Position numbers and translations under genes: made by a program. This document shows, one piece after another, positions 24,307 to 33,760 of a stretch of DNA of 64,000 bases. The stretch is from Oreocharis arfaki (lineage: Eukaryota > Chordata > Aves > Passeriformes > Paramythiidae). The stretch covers positions 186,768 to 250,767 of the forward strand of contig VZRR01008008.1 in assembly GCA_013398015.1 (NCBI GenBank), read 5' to 3'. The notes under the pieces are model-generated. The model did not search any database, had not been told where the DNA came from, and saw nothing but the letters and a program-made list of their open reading frames with translations. Within the stretch, counting starts at the first letter, position 1, and every line of letters starts with the position of its first letter.

Positions 24307-24689
24307 GCAACATGCACACACAAGGAAAAAAAAATCTGAAGGCATCCAGTTGCTCCTGGGCAAATTGCCAGTGATTGAGTGACCTGCTGCTTCCCCAATA
24401 TTGCATTCCGCTGGCATGTCTTTAGCCCTGGCTGACGCCAGCCATCTAACTCACCCCCAAAGCAAACATTTCCAGTTGGCACCGCTGCCTTGTTTTTCTG
24501 AAGAACCGATTCATGCCTCCCTTAAAAAGTTTTACTATATCCATTTTTTTTTCTATTTTTTTTTTCCTTTTTTTTCCCCCCCTGGTCTGTGGAGCCACCG
24601 GGGAACTGCTGCCGCTTCAGGGATTTCTCCTTAAAATATAGGAGAAAAAAAAAAAGAGAGAGAAGGGGGGGAATATTTTACCACCTCCC

Positions 24690-25330
24690 TTTTTAGCAGG
24701 CATGATAAATCCATTCAGAGCGCTCCTTGTGCGCGAGTGTGGAAACCTTCTGCTAAAAGAGTTACTCTGTTCTCATTCACAGATAATTGCTCCCCGAGGG
24801 GCCGGGCAGAGAGCGAGGAGGAGAGACTGATAATCCGGGAGGACATGGATACAAATATCAGGCTGCGGCGCTGAGTGCCTGCTTAATTTATTGGGAACGA
24901 GCTGTTACTCAGCACTTTGCAGGATTAGACCCGCTGTAATTCTGTTATTTAAGGAGAGGCAGAGCCGAACGACAACAGCAACCCACCCGGGGCCGTGGTG
25001 GAGACGGGCGGCGTTGGAGAGGAGCACATGCTGGTTTATTTTTTACGCTATGGAAAGAATGAGCTTTTAGGACACAAAGTCCTGGCGGCCGGCGAGGGGG
25101 AGGTGGGAGGGGAGTGGGGGGACAGCCTGGCTCCGCGCTGGCCGCCCTGGCGTGCAGACCCAGCTTAGGGTTGCTGCTTGGCCCGCCGCGGTGGTGGATG
25201 GCAGCGGTGGGGCTCCCCCGAAAAGGGCACAGAGCTGGTGCCAGACAGGTGGACTGCAGCACCCAGCAGCACCCAGGTGACAGTCTGGGCCGCCGCCAGT
25301 GCCCGCTGGTTGCCACTCCGAACGCAGAGT
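24690..25330. promoter_or_regulatory. CpG-containing block with TAATCC/TAAT motifs; candidate conserved regulatory element
   Basis: Dense GC-rich DNA is mixed with AT-rich homeodomain-type motifs. There are two OTX/PITX-type cores in opposite orientation (TAATCC 24831-24836; GGATTA 24922-24927), 'agataattg' near 24781, and 'gtaattctgttatttaa' near 24936. A G-quadruplex motif follows at 25096-25121. No repeat is present. Such texture is common in developmental enhancers or promoters of vertebrates. Conservation cannot be tested here. Confidence 0.4.
25096..25121 (+). promoter_or_regulatory. G-quadruplex motif
   Basis: Four G-runs of 5, 3, 4 and 6 are separated by loops of 4, 1 and 3 bases, which fits the standard G3+/N1-7 rule. 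It lies inside the CpG-rich block. Such motifs are frequent in promoters; activity is unknown. Confidence 0.5.
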
Positions 25331-26040
25331 GGGTGTTGTATTGATTGTATCTAATTGTGCAGTGAACCAGCACCCATCTGGTGGGCTGTTCTTACCCAGG
25401 ACTTCACTAAAAAAGTGACAATTCAGCCGCCTTCCATCTTCAGGTTTTCCTTGGACTCTCTCTGCATCCCCAAAATGGGGGCAAATTACTGAGCAGGATG
25501 CCAAGAAGCTTGAACAGGGTAAAGGAAGGTGCCTTCTCTTTGCCTTCTCTTTCTTGTCCTGATGGACTTCTTCTTTCATTCTGAAATCCCTGTAATATTT
25601 GACACAATTGTCTGAATTTTCTCTAGCAATTAGAAAAAAAGCCCCACATTCTGGGAAACCAAAGGCCTGGAAAGAAATGTTTAGACTTTCTGGCCCAAGT
25701 GGAAGTTGCAGTGACATTAAAATATAGTGGCCTTTTCTGCAGCAGGTTTATTTCTTTGGGGAAAAGAAATGTATTTATCCAATTGTCTATTAAAGCATCT
25801 ATCACTTGAACAGAAAGAGCCTGAACATGACATGCTGGTTTTTCATGGGGTGGTCAAACAAGGACTCTCTCTGTAGTAATTTGGGCTATTTACTTTTACC
25901 AGGTTCTTGGGAACGTTTCTCACCTGACCCCCTCTGTGTTTGAGTGCCCATTCAGCTGGGGAAAGAAAATCAACCAGCTCTTAGAAAACTCAGTTTCTCC
26001 TTGGACACATCTTCCACTGTTGAACCAGAAACTCCCACTG
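25331..26040. other. Unique sequence, no gene recognised
   Basis: The sequence becomes AT-rich again. Minus-strand frames reach about 210 codons (25067-25717) but start in the GC-rich block and show no domain. No gene is recognised. Confidence 0.5.
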
Positions 26041-26100
26041 TGTCCATTTTACAGGTGGGGAAACTGAGGCAGCATGGATGAAATAACTTGTGTGAGGAAA
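26041..26100 (+). mobile_element. MIR-like ancient SINE relic
   Basis: The run 'ccattttacaggtgggg' followed directly by 'aaactgaggcagc' and then 'aaataacttg' is the classic MIR 3' core in correct order and spacing. About 60 bp survive. Confidence 0.75.
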
Positions 26101-27870
26101 ATTCTGTTGGATAGGGGAGTTGTAGAGCACAGTCAATCTTTGTTTAATACAGCTGTTGCAATAAGAGAACTGAATGCCACTTTAGGGTTTCTCCACATAT
26201 CAAATTATTTCAGAAGAGAAGAGGTTTCTTTGTGGCAGAAGGATTAGAGAACCTTGGTGATGCTGGGATAAATGCTTGTGTACCATTTCCTCGAATGTAT
26301 TACTGGGTAAGATTAATGGTGATTTTCTATCTGGAGGCTGAGGGTTGCAACCCTCAATCAAGGATACTTTCCCAGCTTTCTCCAGTTTTCCCTTCGAAGA
26401 TCAGTAATTGCTCCCCTCCTCCTCTACTTCTTGATTCTTGAGTGGTTTTTGGCCAAAACGACCTTGTGCTCATTTCATAGTAGCAGCTAGGAGAAAAGCT
26501 GACAGCTATGAGGTAGTAAAGACAAATGGTGGAAGGGAGAGTTTAGGAAAGCGGGTCTCAGGCTGTGCTTATGAGGAGTGATGACAGCAAACCCGTTTCT
26601 CCAGCAGAGTGAAATGTGAAGGGGAATACTTTGCTCTTTCAGACTGCTAATGTAAATAAAAGACACACAGAGGGACACGGGTAGGTTAACAATCAATTAA
26701 AAGCAAATTTCCCTCCCTGTGTGATGTTAGAAGGCTGTGGGTGATATAACATGAGACAGGGATGAGACAGGGATGAGACACCACGGCAAATTTCTTGGGC
26801 AGTGCAGAGACTTTAGGCACATTGCTGAACTGGGAGAACCAGCCCAGCAGTGGGGTTTCCCCTTTGGTTTGCAGTTTCACCCTCTGTGACTGCTTGAGAG
26901 ATATCTTTAAATTCATATAAACAATTCATTTGATTTCAATGAGAAGAAAAATGATAATGATTCCACTGATATTTCAAAACATGCTATGCACCTAATGGGA
27001 TCTGACTGTGTCCCTTGAATGTCTTAATGGTGCTGAAAACGCAAGTTTAGTTCCCTGGAAATGTCATTCTTTAGCTGTTGTCTGACTGGTTGTTTTAGTG
27101 ATGATGTCGTAATTCCATGACATCATATCTGAGTTCTTCAAAGCATTTCCATCTGGTTTCAATGCCATCATCAAGCAGGAGCAGAATTGGAACATGTGCT
27201 GCCAATGAAACCAAGGTTAAATGAGCCAAAAGAAGAGATTGCTTTCAGTCTGTGATACCAGAGGCATGTAAGTGCAGAGCCCATAACACTCACCTGGATT
27301 TCCAAGCCATGGTTTCCAAGCCATGGTTTTTACTCTGTGCTGCTCCTCATTGGTACTCCTGGTGGGATGAAGCATGGCATGGCCAGTGGCTGCAGCGTGG
27401 TGTTGCATGAACATGTGGTAGCTACATCAGGTCCAGAAAGAACCAGCCACGGGAGATGTGCCCACCACACGCTTGGCCACATCATGCCTCATCCCACCTG
27501 CCTTGTGAGATGTGGTTTGGGTGGGTGCCTGGGTGGGATAGGGGAGCTCCAGCTGGTGGAGGCTCTCGCCTGTGCTGCCTGGGCAGGATGAGACCAAGCC
27601 TGTGCGGTGTTGGTGCCTGGGGAAGCTGCTGGTCTGCCATTGCAGCTGCCCTGCAGACAGGAGGAGGAGGGGTTCTGGCTGCCAGCTGTGCCCCCAGGAC
27701 TACCCCCAAGGCTGCCCTGTGTCCCTGTGTCCCAGTGGCTGCTCCAGCTGTCGGCAGCAGTTGCTGTCTGCAGCTCGGTGTCGCCTTGTGCCGTCCCACA
27801 GAGTGCCCACCCCCTGGATAGGCACAGCATCTCTCACAGTGCCAGTGCCATGAAAATATTGCTGATTTGG
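26101..27870. other. Unique sequence; small tandem duplications
   Basis: No gene is recognised. An 11-bp unit (ATGAGACAGGG) is repeated about 2.7 times at 26751-26780. A 14-bp unit (TTTCCAAGCCATGG) is duplicated exactly at 27299-27326, inside an exon-like minus-strand segment (27294-27358). The part from 27480 to 27830 is GC-rich but CpG-poor. Confidence 0.5.
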
Positions 27871-28013
27871 ATCACAGGATCACAGAATATTCACAGTTGA
27901 AAGGGACCCACAAGGATCATCAAGTCCAACTCTGAATCGAGTGGCCCATGCAGGGATTGAACCTACAACACTGGTGTTAATAGCACCAGGCTCTGTGGCT
28001 GCTCTGTAAGCAC
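27871..28013 (-). mobile_element. tRNA-Ile-derived SINE with CR1-type tail (TguSINE1-like)
   Basis: Read on the minus strand, the head (28013 down to 27942) resembles tRNA-Ile. The best-preserved part covers the anticodon arm to the 3' end, with the B-box core 'ggttcaatcc' and closing 'gggcca'. I align about 41 of 53 bases to the tRNA-Ile sequence I remember. The tail (27941 to 27871) is a CR1 3' end ('gttgaaagggacccacaagg' read on plus) ending in decayed TGATTCTG-like units. A SINE that borrows a CR1 tail would be mobilised in trans by CR1 reverse transcriptase. The acceptor stem, D-arm and anticodon have decayed, so this is not a working tRNA gene. Confidence 0.75.
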
Positions 28014-29433
28014 TTGGGTCTTACACAGCCCAGTGTGCAGCCTCACAGCTGAGCTGTCATGGAGGGAAAGTGCCCTGTATCATCCCTGTTATGCTGCCAG
28101 GACCTGTGTGCCTTGGTTCCCTGGGACACCCCATGTCCTTGGGCACGTGGCAGGACAAGAAGGACCAACACCTGGGTTTCTCTCCAAGAGCCTGTCCTCA
28201 CATGGTGCAGCTGCTGGTGACAAAATGACCCATTGATGTTGATGCCAGGGTCATCTCTGAGGTGAAGTGCAGCTCACTTGCTTTCCGTTTCTGCACATCA
28301 CGGGACACATACCCAGCCTAACGCTACTGAACCAGCTAAAGACTCCCTCTGACCTCAGTGACAAGAGAAAACCTCATGCTAGGTGCAGGCTGTCCTGGTC
28401 TCCTTGAAACCCTCCTCTCCCAGCATGTGTTCCAGCCAAAAAAATTACTACAGTTGTTAGCAGACACAGAACTGTGCAACTCCCCACTCTGTTTCCTAAT
28501 TGTCTTTCTCATCTGGTGGTTTCCAAGGGTGGTTTCTTTACTTTGGATGGTTCAAAACTGAACTTCCCTACCCACCCCAGTGAGGTCTGAACTGTGGTTT
28601 GAACCTTGTTGCTCAGACCCATGCCTGGCTCTGATCTTTTAGTGCTCAGCACTCCCAAGCTTTCCTAGGGAGCACTTAAATAGCACCACAACTGTCCTAG
28701 GGCTTAGGAACCAGAGTGCAAATAAAAGTACACTTGAAAAAATTTATATATCCCGTTTTTGAAAGCAGTCTCATGACCTGGACACTTGACTCGTGAGTCT
28801 GACAGCTTGCCCCTGGCAGCAACAAGCAACTTCTCATCACCCAGCGAGGAAGAGTGATGGGCAATGCCAGCCCGTCCGAAACACGACTGAGAGCGTAGAT
28901 GCTGGATGCGGATTATGCTGTTACATTGTACAAAAATAAATGGTACATGGAGGGAATTTGTGGGGATGCAGCCCCGGAGCTGGCTAAGAGCATTCTCTAG
29001 CACCATCTAGTGCTCTGAGAGCCCAGGTTCTTAAAGAATGCTGAGGTTTAAACATTGTATAGATCCATACCACAGGCAATTTGAGCACAGTGGTGCAGAA
29101 CCGAGACGTGATGCATATCTTGCAATATATTACATGAAAGGGTGAGCATTAAATTAAGTGTCGGCCGTGAACCAAGGTAATAAAATGTGGCACATATATT
29201 GCAGACAATGCAGATTTGTGATTTATGCTGGCTGTGCTCTGAAAGCAAGAATCCATATTGTGAAAGTACGCCTTCAGTCATTCAGAAAATCAGAATGGAT
29301 TAGTACATTTAGACTTCAGGGGATGAGCCTGAATATCCCTGAAGCATTAAAATGTCTCCTCCTTTTCTCCCTGGGCATTGTTGCTTTTTTTTTTTTCTGT
29401 GTATCTTTGTCCCTCTCCAAGCACATCCTATCT
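28014..29433. other. Unique sequence, no gene recognised
   Basis: No gene or repeat is recognised. The stretch 28830-29300 has a mixed texture (scattered CpGs, several TAAT and ATGCAT-like words, long non-repetitive AT tracts) that resembles conserved noncoding DNA, but I cannot test this. Confidence 0.45.
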
Positions 29434-29610
29434 TAGAATCATAGAATCATAGGAAGGTTTGGGTTGGAAGGGACTTTAAAAACCATTTAGTTTCAAGCCC
29501 TCCCCGTGGACAGGGACACCTTCCAGTAGACCGGATTGTTCAGAGCACCATCCAGCCTTGAACACTTCCAAGGGTGTGGAATCCCCAGCTTCTCTGGGCA
29601 ACCTGTTCCT
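29434..29610 (-). mobile_element. CR1 LINE 3' fragment (antisense)
   Basis: It starts with the tandem tail 'agaatcatagaatcat', then 'ggtttgggttggaaggga', then the 3' UTR ('ggacagggacaccttccagt', 'ctctgggcaacctgttcc'). The element is truncated after about 175 bp. The tail type matches the copies at 37868 and 59501, suggesting one CR1 subfamily. Confidence 0.93.
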
Positions 29611-30980
29611 GAATTTACATCATTCCTATTTTTGCAAGACTGCCTTCAGGACTGATGGGATTAATTTCCAGAGGAGAATACCCCAGTTGAAAGAAACAAA
29701 AGGAATAGCAACAAGCAGCCATCAACACCTCCAGCAGCTGAAAGGAGAGTTGCACTGGCTCTGGCTGCTGAACTGGAGGGGACTATGAATTAATTCTATA
29801 GAGGATACCAGCTGTTTACTTAAAAGCCCAAAACTTAATCGAAGTTTGTCAGACACATTCTCAGTAGTCAATGAAATGCACAGTAGATCTGGGGCCAAGT
29901 TTTGAGTGCCAGGAAGGGAAAACAATGGCCCTTTGCTTTTATTTAAATATTTTATTTTCCTTATTCGTTTGGTAGATGAGGTTGTATGGAGATGTTGTTG
30001 AGCTGTGAACTGAACTTGTGATGTTTTCTGTTTGGTTTTATGCTTGACTACCTATTACATGATGCACCTTAGCTCAGTGATTTCAGGATTTGTCAAACTC
30101 TGATGGAGGAGTTATTTTTTACCAGCATATGTAATTTCTCTGGCACAGTATTTACCCAACACCACCTTTTTGAATGTGGTAAAACTGTTGATACGGAGAT
30201 GGTGCTCATGGTTCTTATAACAAATCTTGTCAGATGTCAGGTTTTCTTTCCTGAGAGTCCTTGCAGTGACAAAAGTAACCAATAGCCAATGACAGGTGGA
30301 TCTTGTCTGCCTATTTCCTTTTTTCGGCTGGTCTTTATCTCTTCTCCATCACCACAACTAAGCTGAAGCAAGCAACTCAGAGGGTACATGCTTTACCCAT
30401 TAAGCCATTATAGTCCTAATCAGTAAGTTAGTTCAGCTCATCTGCATCCACTTTTCAGACTTTTGTTTATATATTCATTTTTTCAGGGTCAATGGCAGTG
30501 AAGTTTTGGCTGGAAAGTTATGAGTGAGAGTTATTAAGGCTTCATGAAATTTCAACACAAAAGCAAACCAGCCTCTAAGGCAGCCACAGCAGCCTGCTGC
30601 ATGATTTGTGCTGGTGCCAGGGGTTACAGGAGGACAAGGAGCCTGTACTTGAGATGCAGCCCACAATTTTTGGCGTGCAAGTGAGGATGAGACACTGCAC
30701 CTCCTTATGGCATCCCCATCACCAGCACTGCTGAAAGCCACTCTTCCAGGAAAGCCCTCCTGAGCCAAACTGGCATGAAGAAAAAGGAATAAAAAAGACA
30801 GCAAGAGGTGCATGGTCATGGTCATGCAGGTTACTCTCTAAACCTCCCAACATGGGCTAGCAGTGTTTTGCAAAGCATAATAAAGACTACAGGGTTCTCT
30901 TTATTAAAGTTAGGTGCCAAAATTATTTGCATAGACCCACACAGTCATGGAGAAGAAATGGTAATAGGCACAGCACACAA
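29611..30980. other. Unique sequence, no gene recognised
   Basis: Nothing recognised. Confidence 0.5.
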
Positions 30981-31020
30981 AATCCTTGAATGGTTTGGGG
31001 TGGAAGGTATCTTTTAAAGT
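30981..31020 (-). mobile_element. Possible decayed CR1 tail (antisense)
   Basis: 'gaatggtttggggtggaagg' followed by 'tatcttttaaagtagat' resembles the CR1 3' tail. It lies 135 bp left of a larger antisense CR1 body. It may be the tail of that element after an internal deletion, or a separate piece. The match is short. Confidence 0.4.
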
Positions 31021-31154
31021 AGATGGGACAAAATGCATGAAATAGTGCTGATGGGGAGCAGTCAGAGACAAGGAGCACATGGTCAGGCAGCATCCCATGT
31101 GGTGCACTAGGTCTGACTGTCTGCACTAAGGATAGGACACAGAACCCCAGATTT

Positions 31155-31773
31155 TGCCTCACCAGCGTTGAATAAGTGGGATCACCCCTCCAGACCTGCT
31201 GGCAGTACTTTGTCTAATGCAGCCCAGGATACCACTAGCCTTGGCTACAACAGCATGTTGCTGGCTCATGCTCAGTTTGGTGTTCAGCAGCACCCTCAGG
31301 TCGTTTTCCATCAAGCTGCTTTCCCACTGGGTGGTCTCCAGCATGTCCTGCATTTTTTCCTCACCAGGTGCAGGATTTGGCCCTTCTCATTGTTGAACTC
31401 CATGAGGTTCCTGCTGTCCCATTTCTCCAGCACACTGAGGTCCCTCTGGATGGATACACAACCCTCTGGCACATCAACCACTCCTTCCAGTTTGGTGTTG
31501 CTGGCTAAGGGTACGGTCTTCCCCATCATACCAGCTGCTAATGAGGATGTTAAACAGGGCTGGACGCAGTGTGTGACCCCTGGGATACAGTCACTAGTTG
31601 CTGCCCACACTCCATGCCACTGACCACCAACCTCTGGTCCCAGCCACTCAACCAGTTCTCAAGCCAAATCACTGGCTGCTTATCCAGTACTTAAAACAAC
31701 AGCTTGTCTATGAGGATCTTAAGTGAGGCAGTGTCAAAGGCCTCCCTGAAGTCCAGGCAGACAATGTCTATCA
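31155..31773 (-). mobile_element. CR1 LINE ORF2 fragment, reverse transcriptase region (antisense, inactive)
   Basis: The minus strand carries the C-terminal half of the CR1 ORF2 reverse transcriptase. Landmarks in order are: a 'DIVCLDFREAFD' block (fingers motif, near 31735-31773), the catalytic FADD box decayed to LASNTKLE (near 31486-31509), 'MEFNNEKGQILHL' (near 31390), and 'KASGILGCIRQS' (near 31220-31255). Both catalytic aspartates of the FADD box are replaced, and stops and frameshifts break the frame. The element is truncated at the 5' end, as is usual for CR1. Confidence 0.92.
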
Positions 31774-32968
31774 CTAATACTCTTGAAGTGAGCCTTTCTT
31801 TTTTAGGGATAACTTTTCAAAAAATCTGATTCAGATCTGACCCCCACTAGCTGTGGTTTAAGAGAACTCCAGTGGTTTGGGGATATAGGCAACTGCAGGA
31901 AAACAAGCGTCACCAGAAGTGCCCAGCAGAAAGCAAAATGAAAAAAGTTGCAGTCTGAATTTACACTCTGTCAGGGCAATTGTATTACTGTAATAATGCA
32001 CATCTACTTGTAATGGAGTGCATGCTTGTTGAAAAACGTGCCAAGCAAATGCATTCTCAGCTTGTGAGGTTAGACCTTCCTATAATGTAAAAATTCTCAT
32101 TGAAGAGCTGGGACTCAGGATTTTTTTTCTTGTGCCTGGTTCTTCACGTAGAGAAGGACCATCACCTTGGGAGAGCAGTCCTCTGCAGACTGTGATTGCA
32201 TATTTAATTTAAAGAACAATCTCCCAAATATTTAAAACTGGTTATTAGGAAAAAAAAAAAGCAAACCCCCAAAACCTTCAAATCAAAATAATTGGATTTT
32301 CACTCACTGGAAAAAAAATTCTTGTAAACAGTTTATTTCTGGCTCCATTTTAGCAATATGCGTCACCAAAAGCTATTTGAAAAACTTGCCAAAAAACCAG
32401 AAATCGAATCAGTTTAAAAACATTTTTATTCTTGTCTTGTTCTGCTCTAATTCAATGTCCCCTTTTTGTGTTCTTTTAAAACATTTTAAAGCCTACTTTT
32501 TAAAATATGTTTAGAGATGCAGGATAGAGTGGAGCAGGTAGAGTATTTTACAGCAACAGACTTGACCTTGGCTAGAAAACCTTGAGTCTGAATCTAAACA
32601 AGAATGTCTCCAAAGCTGTGGGCTTTGGGTTTTCTTGAAATAGCAGGTGGCTGTTCAGATAAGAAATGCTGGTTCTGCCCATTACACAGACAGGAACCAG
32701 GTGCAAGGTGCAGATCTGCACTGGAACTTCCTGAAAATTTGGGAGTCTGCAGCCAAAATGCTTTTTGGATCTGATCACTGCTGCACTTCCAGTTATAATT
32801 ATTGTGTTACAGTGTGTCAAATTGCAGCTGAAGGCAGAGGCTGAAAACATACACACTTCATTATGGCAATGAGAACTGTGCTAGTGAACAATTAATAATG
32901 ATCAATGTTGTACTTTGGATATTCTTTGCTTTCGAAGAAGACGAGTGCAATGTGCTGTTACAGCCACC
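31774..32968. other. AT-rich unique sequence, no gene recognised
   Basis: No repeat or gene recognised. Some A-runs are present (for example 32250-32260). Confidence 0.5.
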
Positions 32969-33760
32969 GAGTCCTGGAGTGGTTGAGGTTGGAGGCAGCT
33001 CTTGAGATCTACTCCAGCCTTGAGATCTAGTCCGACCTTGAGGTCTAGTCCAACACTGCCCAAGCAGGGTTATCCAGAGAGGGTTGTTCAGAACTGTGTC
33101 CAGTCTGGTTTGAATTATCTCCAGATCATCACCAGGCAACCTGGCCCAGTGTTTGACCTTCCTCACAGTAAACACTTAACGTGTTTTAGTTTGTGCCCAG
33201 TCGCTCTTGTCCTGTCGGTGAAGTCTAATCCCTCATCTTCATTCTCTTCCATTGAGTATTTATAGACATTGATGAGATCCCCCTGAGCCTTCTCCTCTCC
33301 AGCCTAAACAGTCCCAGCTGTCTCAGTGTCTCCGTATCTCCTGATACGAGAAATGCTCCGATCCAGTAATCACCTTTGTGGCCCTGTGCTGGACTAACTC
33401 CAATAAATCTGTGTCACTCTTGCACTGGGGAGCCCAGAACTGGGCAGAGTTCTGGGACACATCCTCACTGATTTTCCTCCTACTTGGCTTTGTGTCGCTG
33501 GTCACAGCCCTCTGGGTCTAGTGGTGCAACCAGTTTTTAATCCATTTTACTGTCCACTTATTCAACCCATACTTTATTATCTTATCTTAGGTGTTATTAT
33601 GGGAGACAATGACAAAAGATGTACTAGTCAAGGTAAACAACATCCACTGCTCTCCCCTCATGCATTAAGCTGGTCACCTCTTTGTGGGGAAAATCAGGTT
33701 GGTCAAGCATGATTTCCCCTTTGTAAATCATTGCTGGCTACTCTTGATCCCTCCTGATCA
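32969..33760 (-). mobile_element. CR1 LINE 3' half with internal deletion (antisense)
   Basis: The 3' tail begins at about 32969 ('ggagtggttgaggttggagg'), followed by the 3' UTR, the 'FWAPQ' block of ORF2 (near 33415-33443), and then, out of normal spacing, the 'SGVPQGS'-type block and upstream RT sequence up to about 33760. Relative to the consensus I remember, about 0.4 kb containing the FADD catalytic box is missing, joined at about 33435-33443. The tail also holds an 18-bp unit present three times (33002-33055). The frame is broken. Confidence 0.9.
33002..33055. repeat. Three tandem copies of an 18-bp CR1 tail unit
   Basis: Units 33002-33019, 33020-33037 and 33038-33055 share the pattern TTGAGATCTAGTCCAACC with one to three differences each. 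A normal CR1 tail has this word once, so the array is a local duplication within the element. Confidence 0.85.

Noticed and set aside
23800..24482. Frames of 157-192 codons on both strands near the second gap
   Set aside because: They cross 106 N and a 25-base A run read as poly-lysine or poly-phenylalanine; no real coding signal.
27942..28013. Functional tRNA-Ile gene
   Set aside because: The acceptor stem and D-arm do not pair, the anticodon triplet has changed, and the 3' side runs into a CR1 tail, so it is a SINE head.
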